Made by a program: the position numbers and the translations under genes | NCBI GenBank assembly: GCA_963783235.1 | Contig: CAWAMN010000001.1 | Location: 186,001 to 250,000, forward strand | Origin: Thiohalomonas sp963783235 | GTDB taxonomy: Bacteria > Pseudomonadota > Gammaproteobacteria > Thiohalomonadales > Thiohalomonadaceae | DNA length: 64,000 nt | Reading direction: 5' to 3' | The notes under the pieces: generated by a model | Databases searched by the model: none | Told to the model about the DNA's origin: nothing | What the model saw: the letters and a program-made list of their open reading frames with translations, nothing else | Shown here: in pieces, positions 7,965 to 16,087 of the stretch | How positions within the stretch are numbered: the first letter of the stretch is position 1 | How the letters are laid out: each line of letters opens with the position of its first letter

Positions 7965-9830
7965 TCAAAAGAATCGACCCGACTGGTACCGCTGCCCGAG
8001 CGCATTCTGAAGGGTGCTGATCACCGAAAAGGCATCTTTCAGATGCCCTCGTTCCAGGGCGGAGAGTTCCGAGGGGCGCACATAGTTGTCCGGTACTTCA
8101 CCACGCTTGATCTGTTCGGCCTGATGCCGTGCACGCAGCGTGGCGATGAATTCAAAGGCATCTTCCAGGTTGTCAGCGCCTTCGCGGCTGAGCGCCGAGG
8201 CCTCGGCGGCGACCTTGAGGCGTTCACGGGTATTGACATCCGGCAGTCCGGCGGACAGCACATAGACGCGCGCCAAATCCACAGCCGGTATGATGCCGCG
8301 CCGCTTCAGGTCCAGGGTTTGTGCATGGTCGCCTTCCCCGATCAGCACAAAATGACGGAAAAAGCCCAGAGGAGTCCGGTTTTTGAGGGCATTGGCCGCC
8401 AAATGGGCGAGGAATATCTTGTTGTCGCGGGTCTGTTGCAGTACGTCTGCATGGAGGCGGTCATAAAGCGAAGCCTCTCCGCAAACCGTCCGCATGTCGA
8501 AAAAGTTGGAGGCGAGCATCAGCGCCTGTTTTTCCGGCCGCGTGATCCACCCGTCGAAATAACGCCGCCAGACACGGTAAGGCTGACGCCATTGTCGATT
8601 CGTGGCCATTACCTCGCCCGGACAGAAGAAGAACCCGCAGGCGTTGAGCCCATCGGCCACGAACCTTGCCAGTGATTCGAAATAACCATCGTGCTTCGCC
8701 GGGTCGAAATCGTCGGCGAGCAGCAGGGCGTGATCCTGATCCGAGTGCACGGTCTGTTCACGGCGCGCCAGAGAACCCACGGCGAGCCAGGCGAAGGCCA
8801 CCGGGGGCGGTCCGAGTCGCTCTTCCCCCAACTCGATGAGACGCCGGGTCACGGCCTCCGTCAGGGAGGAGATGGTCTGGCCGATGTGGTACCCGGTGGC
8901 GCCCGAGGCGATCATCTGCACCTGCAGTTCGGGAAGGTCGGCACAAACCTGGGCCAATTCCTCCGCCGAGCCGGAGCGGCTGATATCGCCCCCCAAATAG
9001 ACTGCGTTGGCACTCTGGTAGCGGATGAGATCATTGCTGGAGACCACTCCGATGACTCGCCCATGGTCAATGACCGGAAGGTGGTGAACCGATAGCCGGG
9101 TCATGGTAATCAGGGCCTCGAAGCCTCGCGTCTCCGGTTCGATTTTGTGCAACCGGCGGGTCATGATTTCACTAACCGGCTGGCCGGGATCCCGGTCTTC
9201 GGCCAGACAGCGCGAGCGCAGATCACGGTCGGTGATAATGCCGACCAGCTGTTCGTCCTGCATAATCAATAGTGACGATACCCGGGCTTCGGTCATCAGC
9301 CGTGCGGCCTGGCCGATGCGCGTTTCGGGCCGGGCCATTACCGGTTCGCGGACGATGAGACTGCCTACGGGGACGCTGAGCAGCCCGGTGTGGGATTCGC
9401 GCGCCGTTTGCAGCGATTCCACTGCTCGTCGAAGCCGATCGCGGACCGACTGGTTGAAGTGCTCCGCAAATGGCGGATGCTGCTCCCTGAGCACATCGAG
9501 CTGTTTGCAAGGCAGTAGATAGAACAGGCTGTCCTCGACGGTCATGGCCGTCCACCGAGGCGCCTCATCCCGGCGGCAAACCGGGGAGTAGAGTTCGCCC
9601 TCTCCGATCTGGTCCACCAGCTCTTCGCTCGGGTTGCGCAGCTCGATCGCCCCCTTGCGCACGATATAGAGATACTCGCCATCGGCGTCGGGGGGCGGAA
9701 AGGGTGTGCCGCGCCGAAGGTAGCGTACCGACAAGTCCCGCGGTATCCGGTCGAGTGCCTCCGCGGGCAGATGGTCGAAAGGCGGATGCCGGGCGAGGAA
9801 CTCCCGGATTTCAATCAGTTCGATATCCAA
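7965..9830 (-). CDS. cNMP-binding/CBS/DUF294 nucleotidyltransferase-like protein, paralogue 1
   Basis: A 621-residue cytosolic protein. Domains in order are a cyclic-nucleotide-binding-like domain (about 15-130), two CBS repeats (about 165-285, with GIITDRDLRSR and GVVSSNDLIRY), a GlnD-like putative nucleotidyltransferase domain with GSLARREQTVHSDQDHALL (GS..R.E..DxD metal motif, about 350-370), and a DUF294 C-terminal region. The family is suspected to modify or regulate carbon/nitrogen proteins, but no substrate is established. It precedes and almost abuts the exonuclease gene. A close paralogue lies at 12190-14079, so the two genes bracket the symporter. Confidence 0.88.
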   Translation of the reverse strand: MDIELIEIREFLARHPPFDHLPAEALDRIPRDLSVRYLRRGTPFPPPDADGEYLYIVRKGAIELRNPSEELVDQIGEGELYSPVCRRDEAPRWTAMTVEDSLFYLLPCKQLDVLREQHPPFAEHFNQSVRDRLRRAVESLQTARESHTGLLSVPVGSLIVREPVMARPETRIGQAARLMTEARVSSLLIMQDEQLVGIITDRDLRSRCLAEDRDPGQPVSEIMTRRLHKIEPETRGFEALITMTRLSVHHLPVIDHGRVIGVVSSNDLIRYQSANAVYLGGDISRSGSAEELAQVCADLPELQVQMIASGATGYHIGQTISSLTEAVTRRLIELGEERLGPPPVAFAWLAVGSLARREQTVHSDQDHALLLADDFDPAKHDGYFESLARFVADGLNACGFFFCPGEVMATNRQWRQPYRVWRRYFDGWITRPEKQALMLASNFFDMRTVCGEASLYDRLHADVLQQTRDNKIFLAHLAANALKNRTPLGFFRHFVLIGEGDHAQTLDLKRRGIIPAVDLARVYVLSAGLPDVNTRERLKVAAEASALSREGADNLEDAFEFIATLRARHQAEQIKRGEVPDNYVRPSELSALERGHLKDAFSVISTLQNALGQRYQSGRFF

Positions 9831-9868
9831 CGTTCACTCTTTTGCGGGCGGCAAACGAACGCAAAGGG

Positions 9869-9923
9869 AACCACAAAGCACGAGGAGCCTGTTAGCGGAT
9901 GTCGTCAGCGATCTCTGTGGTTT
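9869..9923. repeat. Weak family C inverted pair
   Basis: AACCACAAAGCACGAGGA (9869-9886) faces ATCTCTGTGGTTTC (9911-9923). It is a degraded version of the ACCACAGAG palindromes seen at other gene boundaries here, and it sits between the symporter terminator and the DUF294 paralogue 1 start. Confidence 0.45.
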
Positions 9924-9940
9924 CATTTGCACTCCGGGAT

Positions 9941-9973
9941 AAAAAACGGAGTCCCGCCCGAAGGCGGGACTCC
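9941..9973 (-). terminator. Terminator of the symporter operon
   Basis: GGAGTCCCGCC-cgaa-GGCGGGACTCC forms an 11-bp perfect stem (9948-9973). On the minus strand it is followed by TTTTTT (9946-9941). It separates the DUF294-DUF4212-symporter operon from the downstream DUF294-exonuclease pair. Confidence 0.88.
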
Positions 9974-9992
9974 TGCTCGGCTTACCGGCCTG

Positions 9993-11774
9993 TTAGCCGG
10001 ACACGCGCGGTACGCGGATGTCTTCCACCAGGTCCTGGATGTGGGCAGGCGGCGGTGCGGTCACCTTCGAAATCACGATAGCCGTGATGAAGTTGAGCAG
10101 CGCACCGACGGCACCGAACGACTCCGGCTGAATACCAAACAGCCAGTTGTCGGGCGTGTTGGCCAGGTTGGCGGTACCCGGGATGAAGAACCAGCCCTTG
10201 TACACGAAGATATAGACAAGGGTGGTACCCAGGCCGACCAGCATGCCCGCTACAGCGCCCTGGCGGTTAACGCCCTTGTTGAAGATGCCCATCATGAGGG
10301 CCGGGAACAGCGAGGAGGCGGCGAGGCCGAAGGCCAGAGCTACCACCTGGGCCGCGAAGCCCGGCGGATGCAGACCGAGGTAACCCGCCACGAGGATGGC
10401 ACCGGCCATGGAGACGCGGCCCGCCATCAACTCGTTTTTCTCCGAGATGTGGGGCATGAACACTCCCTTCAACAGGTCGTGCGAGATGGCCGAGGAGATG
10501 GCCAGCAGCAGACCCGCAGCGGTGGAGAGGGCGGCAGCAAGACCACCGGCGGCCACCAGGGCGATGACCCAGTTGGGCAGCTTGGCGATCTCGGGGTTGG
10601 CCAGCACCATGATATCGCGGTCGACCTTGACCATCTCGTTGCCTTCCCAGCCCCACTGCTGCGCCTTTTGCGCAAACTCCTTATTACCCTCGTCGTAGTA
10701 CTGGATTTTGCCGTCGCCGTTCTTGTCCTCAAACGCCAGAAGGCCGGTCTTCTCCCAGTTCTTGAACCACTCCGGCCGATCGGCATAGGGGAGCGGATTG
10801 AACTGTTCGGGACCGGTGGCCGCGACGTTGGTCGGCTGCATGATGGTGTCCATCAGGTTCAGACGAGCCATGGCGCCTACGGCCGGTGCGGTGGTGTAGA
10901 GAATGGCGATGAAGACCAGCGCCCAGCCGGCCGAGGCGCGGGCGTCACGCACCTTCGGCACCGTGAAGAAACGCACGATGACATGGGGCAGACCCGCGGT
11001 GCCGATCATCAGCGACAGGGTCAGCAGCGTCATATTGAGGGACGTGCTCTTCTGGGCCGTGTAGGAGGCGAAGCCGAGATCCGCCAACACCTGATTGAGG
11101 CGCTCCAGGATGGGTTGCCCGCTGCCGTCCGCCATGGCGGCACCCAGCCCGAACTGCGGCAGGGCGGTATCGGTCAGCTTCAGGGAGATGAAGATGGCCG
11201 GCACGGTGTAGGCGAAGATCATTACCACGTACTGGGCAATCTGGGTATAGGTGATGCCCTTCATGCCGCCGAGCACGGCGTAGAAGAACACGATGGCCAT
11301 ACCGGTAAACAGGCCCGTGGCGAAATCCACTTCCAGAAAGCGGGAGAACGCCACGCCGATGCCTTTCATCTGGCCGATGACGTAGGTGATGGAGGCCACG
11401 ATGAGGCAGATGACGGCCACGATACGCGCGGTCTGCGAATAGTAGCGGTCGCCGATGAACTCCGGCACGGTGAACTTGCCGAACTTTCGCAGGTAGGGCG
11501 CCAGCAGCATGGCCAGCAGTACATAGCCGCCCGTCCAGCCCATCAGGTACACCGAGGCGTCATAGCCCTTGAAGGCGATGAGGCCCGCCATGGAGATGAA
11601 GGAGGCCGCGGACATCCAGTCGGCACCGGTTGCCATACCGTTGGCGACGGGGTGGATACCCTTGCCCGCTACGTAAAACTCGCCGGTGGTGGTTGCACGT
11701 GCCCAGATCGCAATGCCGATATAGAGGGTAAACGTGGCACCGACGACGAGATAGGTCAGTGTTTGAAGGTCCAT
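9993..11774 (-). CDS. Sodium:solute symporter, ActP-like (VC_2705 subfamily)
   Basis: A 593-residue inner-membrane protein of the sodium:solute symporter family with about 13 membrane segments. Typical motifs include TTGEFYVAGKGIHPVANGMATGADWMSAASF near residues 30-60 and VPEFIGDRY. A soluble loop near residues 330-380 carries DKNGDGKIQYYD, which looks like an EF-hand loop. The pairing with a DUF4212 small subunit and acs points to acetate or another short-chain monocarboxylate as substrate. The gene is last in an operon ending at the 9941-9973 terminator. Substrate assignment is inference from context. Confidence 0.88.
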   Translation of the reverse strand: MDLQTLTYLVVGATFTLYIGIAIWARATTTGEFYVAGKGIHPVANGMATGADWMSAASFISMAGLIAFKGYDASVYLMGWTGGYVLLAMLLAPYLRKFGKFTVPEFIGDRYYSQTARIVAVICLIVASITYVIGQMKGIGVAFSRFLEVDFATGLFTGMAIVFFYAVLGGMKGITYTQIAQYVVMIFAYTVPAIFISLKLTDTALPQFGLGAAMADGSGQPILERLNQVLADLGFASYTAQKSTSLNMTLLTLSLMIGTAGLPHVIVRFFTVPKVRDARASAGWALVFIAILYTTAPAVGAMARLNLMDTIMQPTNVAATGPEQFNPLPYADRPEWFKNWEKTGLLAFEDKNGDGKIQYYDEGNKEFAQKAQQWGWEGNEMVKVDRDIMVLANPEIAKLPNWVIALVAAGGLAAALSTAAGLLLAISSAISHDLLKGVFMPHISEKNELMAGRVSMAGAILVAGYLGLHPPGFAAQVVALAFGLAASSLFPALMMGIFNKGVNRQGAVAGMLVGLGTTLVYIFVYKGWFFIPGTANLANTPDNWLFGIQPESFGAVGALLNFITAIVISKVTAPPPAHIQDLVEDIRVPRVSG

Positions 11775-11799
11775 GAACTTTCTTCCCCCGGAATAATAG

Positions 11800-12066
11800 T
11801 TAGTCTTCGTAGACGTCGAATTCGCGATCGAGCTTGTTCATTCGCCAGGCATAGAAAAAGATCAATCCCAGGAAGGTGTAGATTGATCCTTGCTGAGCGA
11901 ACCAGAACCCGAGCGGATAGCCACCCAGGGAGATGTTGTTCAGCGGGCCGACCAGCCAGATGGAGACTGGATAGGCGACGATGAACCACACGACCAGACA
12001 ACCGAGGAGAAGGCGGACGTTCGCCTTCCAGTACTCGGCAGCCTTGCTGTTGCCGTTTGTCGACAT
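11800..12066 (-). CDS. DUF4212 small membrane subunit of the symporter
   Basis: An 88-residue protein with two membrane segments (LLLGCLVVWFIVAYPVSIW and IYTFLGLIFFYAW) and the conserved GYPLGFWFAQQGSIY stretch between them. This family (DUF4212) is nearly always encoded directly before VC_2705-type symporters, as here with a 25-bp gap, and is thought to be an accessory subunit. GGAGGAAGAG lies just before the ATG. Confidence 0.92.
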   Translation of the reverse strand: MSTNGNSKAAEYWKANVRLLLGCLVVWFIVAYPVSIWLVGPLNNISLGGYPLGFWFAQQGSIYTFLGLIFFYAWRMNKLDREFDVYED

Positions 12067-12189
12067 TTTCTCTTCCTCCGTACTCTTCGCTTGATATCTA
12101 TGCCGTTGTCATCCACGGCATTTTTGCTATCCCCGTTTTTCCGCCGGGGTTGCGGTTGGGTTTTCCGCAAAGCGGAAAGCCCGAAAAAA

Positions 12190-14079
12190 TCACAGTTGAT
12201 ACTCCAGCGCCAATTTCAATTGCAGCTTGCGTGCCTGCCGGAACGCCTCCTTGAGGATGCGCCGATCCAGCTCGTTGAGCGTATCCGGGTCGATGTGGTT
12301 TGAGAGCGGCCGTCCCTGTTCGGCCTGCTGTCGGTGGCGGCGCATGCGCAGCAGCTGGATGAAGTGATACGCCTCCATCCAGGCATCCACGTCCGATCGC
12401 TTGAGAACCTGCCGCAGCACACTGCCCTCGAGCCGTCCCCCGGTGCTGGTGGTCTCGATGCGGTGGGCGAGGGCATAGATGCGTGCCGCATCGACAAAGG
12501 GCGTAATACCCTGGACCTTCAGGTTGACGGTGTGAGGATGCTCGCCGCCGCTGGTGACCACGAAATCGCGAAACAGGCCCAGAGGCGGGCGGTTGCGCAG
12601 GGCGTTGGTGGCCATCTGACGCCGGAACCGACTGTTCTTGGCCACTAAGTCGAGCACCCATTGGTGTAACTCGCGTGCCGCCTCCCGGTCGCCGTAAAGA
12701 GGGCGGAAATCGAAAAAGATGCTTGCATTCAAAAGGTGGTCCGGCGTGCCCTGATCGATCCAGCGTCCGAACTTGCGCTTCCATTCCCCGAGGCTCAGGC
12801 AGCATTCCGGGTTGCTCGCCATGATGTTGCCGGGACAGAGCGGAAAACCGCATTCTGCGAGGGCGTCGTTAATCTTTCGGGCAAGCGGTACGAGTTCTTC
12901 CCGCACCGAGTCGGCGGTGCGGCCGTCGGGGAGCACAAAAAGGATCCCGTTGTCCTGATCCGTCTTGAGCGTTTGCTCGTGGCGCCCCTCGCTGCCAAAC
13001 GAAAGCCAAGTGAAGCCCACCGTGGGCAACCCCGCTTCAGCCTCGATCAACTTGATGACGCGGCGGGTGAGGCTGTCATTCAGCGCGGTGATGATCTGCG
13101 TCAACTGGTCGACAGAGGCCCCTTGCGCCAGCATCTGATCCACCAATCGATGGACGTCCTGACCCAACCGCGCCAGGGTCGTCACATCCCGCGCCTCGGC
13201 GATGGAGCGGCTGAGACTCACCAGTCCGACCCGCTGCAGCGAGAACAGGTCCCTTTCGGAAAGTACGCCGATCAGTTTCCGTTCCGAGACCACGCAGAGA
13301 TGACCCAAACCGGCCTGAGCCATCATCAGTGCCGCCTCATAGGCGCGCGCCGTGGGCGGAAGGGCGAGGGGATCCGGCGTCATTACCTCCCCGACCGGAA
13401 GGCTGAGATCGGTCTCCGGTAGGGCGACGCGGGACAGTACATCATGGAGCGTGAATACCCCTAGCGGCATACGCTCGGCATCGACGATGACGATGCTGCC
13501 GACCCGCTCCTCCTGCATGCGCTGTAATGCCTCGTGGAGCGGCGCATCGGGACCGCATGTAACCGGCGGGCGACGAATCAGGCCTTGCAGGGCGGCGCTT
13601 AACGAGGTGTCTTCCGACATGCGTGCAGCCGAGTTCGCCTGAACTGTGCGAAGGGCGCTATCGAGCAGGCTGGCCAGACGGCGCGTGCAAAAATCGTGAA
13701 ACACGGGACTCTTGACCAGAAGACGATCGAATTCCTCGCGGGCCAATTCAAAGCAAAAGGTATCTTCGACCGCCGTGGTGGTGACGTGGGTTGCCCTCCG
13801 CGACAACAGTGCACCGATGGGGAAGCACTCGCCGGAAACCAGTTCCCAGGCGCCTTCGTGGGTTTCGTCGCCTTCGACTTCGCCCCGTACCCGCCCCTGT
13901 TTGATGATGAAAAATCGGGTAGCCGGCCCATCTTCCGGACGAAGGATCGTCTCACCGCGACGGTAGAAGACGAGTTTCAGCCGCTTGGCCATATACTCCA
14001 GGTGTGCGGGAGTCATCTGGTCGAACGGTGCGTGGCGCTTCAGAAAATCCACCACGGGAGTCAGAGGGGCCTGGGTCAT
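12190..14079 (-). CDS. cNMP-binding/CBS/DUF294 nucleotidyltransferase-like protein, paralogue 2
   Basis: A 629-residue protein with the same domain order as the 7965-9830 product: a cNMP-binding-like domain (about 15-130), paired CBS domains (about 165-285, LGVFTLHDVL and IGVLSERDLFSL), a nucleotidyltransferase-like core GSEGRHEQTLKTDQDNGILF near residue 355, and a DUF294 C-terminal region. It is the first gene of the symporter operon and starts about 40 bp below a near-consensus sigma-54 promoter. It may couple an intracellular signal to acetate uptake. The ligand and the modified target are unknown. Confidence 0.88.
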   Translation of the reverse strand: MTQAPLTPVVDFLKRHAPFDQMTPAHLEYMAKRLKLVFYRRGETILRPEDGPATRFFIIKQGRVRGEVEGDETHEGAWELVSGECFPIGALLSRRATHVTTTAVEDTFCFELAREEFDRLLVKSPVFHDFCTRRLASLLDSALRTVQANSAARMSEDTSLSAALQGLIRRPPVTCGPDAPLHEALQRMQEERVGSIVIVDAERMPLGVFTLHDVLSRVALPETDLSLPVGEVMTPDPLALPPTARAYEAALMMAQAGLGHLCVVSERKLIGVLSERDLFSLQRVGLVSLSRSIAEARDVTTLARLGQDVHRLVDQMLAQGASVDQLTQIITALNDSLTRRVIKLIEAEAGLPTVGFTWLSFGSEGRHEQTLKTDQDNGILFVLPDGRTADSVREELVPLARKINDALAECGFPLCPGNIMASNPECCLSLGEWKRKFGRWIDQGTPDHLLNASIFFDFRPLYGDREAARELHQWVLDLVAKNSRFRRQMATNALRNRPPLGLFRDFVVTSGGEHPHTVNLKVQGITPFVDAARIYALAHRIETTSTGGRLEGSVLRQVLKRSDVDAWMEAYHFIQLLRMRRHRQQAEQGRPLSNHIDPDTLNELDRRILKEAFRQARKLQLKLALEYQL

Positions 14080-14119
14080 CGAGTCGGGCTTCGTTTTGCA
14101 AGCGGATCAAACCAGGGAG

Positions 14120-14135
14120 TGCAATGCGCGTGCCA
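14120..14135 (-). promoter_or_regulatory. Sigma-54 (RpoN) -24/-12 promoter of the symporter operon
   Basis: The minus strand reads TGGCACGCGCATTGCA, which matches the TGGCACG-N4-TTGCA consensus in every specified position. It lies about 40 bp before the DUF294 ATG at 14079. An NtrC-type activator is encoded 2.5 kb upstream, and palindromic candidate enhancers sit 60-100 bp upstream. Confidence 0.9.
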
Positions 14136-14196
14136 ATTGTTAGGGCCTTGGCGATCAAGGGCTTGGGGGTGTGTTAGGACAGAATGAAAGAAGAGT

Positions 14197-14211
14197 GTTA
14201 CGTCTGGTAAC
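14197..14211. promoter_or_regulatory. GTTAC-N5-GTAAC palindrome, candidate enhancer
   Basis: GTTAC-gtctg-GTAAC is a perfect 5+5 inverted repeat about 60 bp upstream of the -24 element, the usual location of sigma-54 activator sites. The same palindrome recurs at 21137-21151 in front of the sensor kinase operon. Confidence 0.72.
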
Positions 14212-14219
14212 GAAGGGAT

Positions 14220-14234
14220 GTTCCGAATGGTAAC
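14220..14234. promoter_or_regulatory. Second GTTAC-type palindrome (GTTCC-N5-GTAAC)
   Basis: GTTCC-gaatg-GTAAC has one mismatch to the neighbouring site. Its centre is 23 bp away, about two helical turns, which would suit cooperative binding of a dimeric or hexameric NtrC-type regulator on one DNA face. Confidence 0.6.
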
Positions 14235-14280
14235 GGTTGAGCCGGCCGCTAGAGCAGCAAACAGATAAAATTCCGAGCGG

Positions 14281-14377
14281 GGTGCAAATCACTGATATTG
14301 GGGCGTCGGCTGCAGGGATAGGCCGTCGAGCCTACAGGGATGTGTTCACGGCGCACCCAAAGTCGATGACTTGCTCC
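14281..14377 (-). repeat. Family B long-hairpin repeat, copy 1
   Basis: Imperfect arms GGTGCAAATCACTGATATTGG (from 14281) and the complement ending at 14377 enclose a core. On the minus strand the core reads GTGAACACATCCCTGTAGGCTCG and then GGCCTATCCCTGCAGCC. The copies at 29336 and 52836 share this core. Confidence 0.7.
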
Positions 14378-14458
14378 TTGTCGCGCACTAGCGGGCAGAG
14401 GCCTGGCGGATTCCAGGCGTTTCCAGAACCAGGGCTTCGTGTTCAATGCCCCGGGCGG

Positions 14459-15223
14459 TCAACTGTCTCCGAGAATGTCCGCTCGGGCGATGCGACGACG
14501 TTCAAGCTCAACCTTGTGGATGTAGCGTTGGATCCTGGCGTTCATGGCGGGGGTCAGTTCTAGAAAGCGACAGCCGACCCGTCGCTGCAAATGCCCCGAG
14601 TGGCTCGTGTGTTCGAAGGCGTTGTGGATTTCGACGGGGGTTTCGATCAGGCCCTCTCCCGGCAGATCGATAGTGCACTCCTCGATTACCCGTCCAGGTT
14701 CCAGATTCGGTTCATAACCCGCTTCGGGCTCCAGAAGGCCGACGCCGCCGAGGCTGATATCGACGACCGTGCTCTCCACGCTTTCGCCATGGAGCACGAA
14801 TCGGCAACGCAACGGTGATGCGAGCGGGGCATCGAGGCGATAGAACTCCCGCCGCTGGATCCGCACAATGCTTTCGGGAAAATCCGCGACCAGGACCTGA
14901 GCGCCCTCCCAGTGGGCACTGCGCAATCCCGAGATTGCGAATTGGACTCTGACGCCCTTGTGGCTGGTGACGAACTGGACCCTTTCGGCCTTGAAAAGGC
15001 GCTGGTTAGCCGCCTCATCTGCACCATAGTCGAGTCGGATCAGCCCGGTTTCGGGGTTGCTGTCGATGAGCGAGGTCAGGACGAAATCCCGACCCCCGTT
15101 GAAGTAGAGAGTGGCCATCTCGCCATGCCGGAGCAGATCTTTCAGAACGCGGTTGATCTCCAGCCGCTCGTAGGTTCGAAATCGGTCGAGGTCGATCCCC
15201 TCGCTGGCTCCATTGGATCCCAT
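14459..15223 (-). CDS. YcgR-like PilZ flagellar brake protein, paralogue 1
   Basis: A 254-residue cytosolic protein with a YcgR N-terminal domain (about 1-110) and a C-terminal PilZ domain (about 115-250). The c-di-GMP binding motifs are present: RREFYRLDAPL (RxxxR) and DISLGG (D/NxSxxG). YcgR proteins bind c-di-GMP and slow the flagellar motor. The ATG at 15223 is preceded by GGAG at good spacing, and similarity begins there; the open frame upstream overlaps the next gene. It follows its paralogue by 26 bp, so the two form an operon, probably by duplication. Confidence 0.85.
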   Translation of the reverse strand: MGSNGASEGIDLDRFRTYERLEINRVLKDLLRHGEMATLYFNGGRDFVLTSLIDSNPETGLIRLDYGADEAANQRLFKAERVQFVTSHKGVRVQFAISGLRSAHWEGAQVLVADFPESIVRIQRREFYRLDAPLASPLRCRFVLHGESVESTVVDISLGGVGLLEPEAGYEPNLEPGRVIEECTIDLPGEGLIETPVEIHNAFEHTSHSGHLQRRVGCRFLELTPAMNARIQRYIHKVELERRRIARADILGDS

Positions 15224-15249
15224 TTTCAATCTCCGACGGACTTCAGTGG

Positions 15250-16008
15250 CTAATCGCCGCCAAACTGCTTGTGCTCGACCTGCAACTGGTGGATGTAGCG
15301 CTGTATGATTGCGCTCCGATCCAGGGGCAGCTGCCGGAACTGGCAGCCAATCCGGTTGTAGGGGCTTCCATCGCGGTACTTCTGTGGAATGATGTTTCTG
15401 ATCTCCAGCGCGAGCTCCACCTGGCCGAAATCCGGCAGATGGAGACCGCAATCCTCAAGGATTTCGCCGGCCGGTTTCTTGTATTTGGCCCCTGCATCTT
15501 CCAGCGCCAGGCCGCCGTAGCCGAGATCGACCACCTTCAGCTCCTCGCGTCCCTCAATCCACGGCACCTCACAAGTGACCGGCGTGGCGAGGGGTGTCCG
15601 GATCCGGAAAAATTCGCGCCGCTGGAGGCGAAAAACCGATTCGGGAAGCGGGGCGGCCAACACGGATTCGCCCCGTAAACGGGCCTTTTGAACACCATTG
15701 AGGGTAAATTTGATGTGGATGCGGTTGTGCTTGGTAACGCAGAGCAGCCGGCCTTCTTCCAGCAGTTTGAGGTTACCCGATTCATCGGGCCCTTCGTCGA
15801 GAACGACCAGCCCGCGCTCCGGCAGCACCTTGATGACCGCCGTGAGGATATAGCGTCTGCCGTTTTCGAAATAGCCGGTGATTATGTCGGGCTTGCGGCT
15901 CAAGTCCTTGAGTACATGGACAATTCCCTCCGTCGACTGCAATAGAAACTGGTCCTGCTGTTCGAATTCGGACAGTTCGGTTTTATTGGCGTTTTGGTAA
16001 TCGGGCAT
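15250..16008 (-). CDS. YcgR-like PilZ flagellar brake protein, paralogue 2
   Basis: A 252-residue protein with the same two-domain layout as the downstream gene. The RxxxR motif is intact (RREFFRIRTPL), but the second motif reads DLGYGG, with glycine where D/NxSxxG has serine. Ligand affinity may therefore differ from its partner. It is first of the pair, and a FliA-like promoter sequence sits just upstream. No flagellar genes lie in the window, so the motility role rests on family knowledge. Confidence 0.84.
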   Translation of the reverse strand: MPDYQNANKTELSEFEQQDQFLLQSTEGIVHVLKDLSRKPDIITGYFENGRRYILTAVIKVLPERGLVVLDEGPDESGNLKLLEEGRLLCVTKHNRIHIKFTLNGVQKARLRGESVLAAPLPESVFRLQRREFFRIRTPLATPVTCEVPWIEGREELKVVDLGYGGLALEDAGAKYKKPAGEILEDCGLHLPDFGQVELALEIRNIIPQKYRDGSPYNRIGCQFRQLPLDRSAIIQRYIHQLQVEHKQFGGD

Positions 16009-16016
16009 ATTCGGCT

Positions 16017-16044
16017 CTATCGGCCGTTTGGCAGGAGGCCTTTA
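16017..16044 (-). promoter_or_regulatory. Possible FliA (sigma-28) promoter before the YcgR-like pair
   Basis: The minus strand reads TAAA, a 16-bp gap, then GCCGATAG, close to the flagellar consensus TAAA-N15-GCCGATAA. It ends only 8 bp before the ATG at 16008, so a transcript from it would have almost no leader. That argues for caution. Confidence 0.4.
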
Positions 16045-16087
16045 AGCAAGGACTCACTGTAACGGTAATGAAATCCTGCTGAACGTC

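Larger units (their letters stand above)
14080..14458. other. 379-bp regulatory intergenic region
   Basis: No credible gene lies here. From the DUF294 start outward it holds a sigma-54 promoter (14120-14135), two GTTAC-type palindromes (14197-14211 and 14220-14234) and a family B long-hairpin repeat (14281-14377), followed by about 80 bp before the stop of the YcgR-like gene in which I see nothing definite. Confidence 0.7.

Noticed and set aside
9771..11984. A 737-codon plus-strand open frame across the symporter
   Set aside because: It is the shadow of the symporter and DUF4212 genes; both sense proteins are complete and well recognised, and the antisense product is His/Gly/Arg rich without motifs.
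12131..12182. Hairpins between the DUF294 and DUF4212 genes as a terminator
   Set aside because: Stems such as GGGTTTTCCGC-AA-GCGGAAAGCCC are present, but no T tract follows on the minus strand, and the genes belong to one operon.
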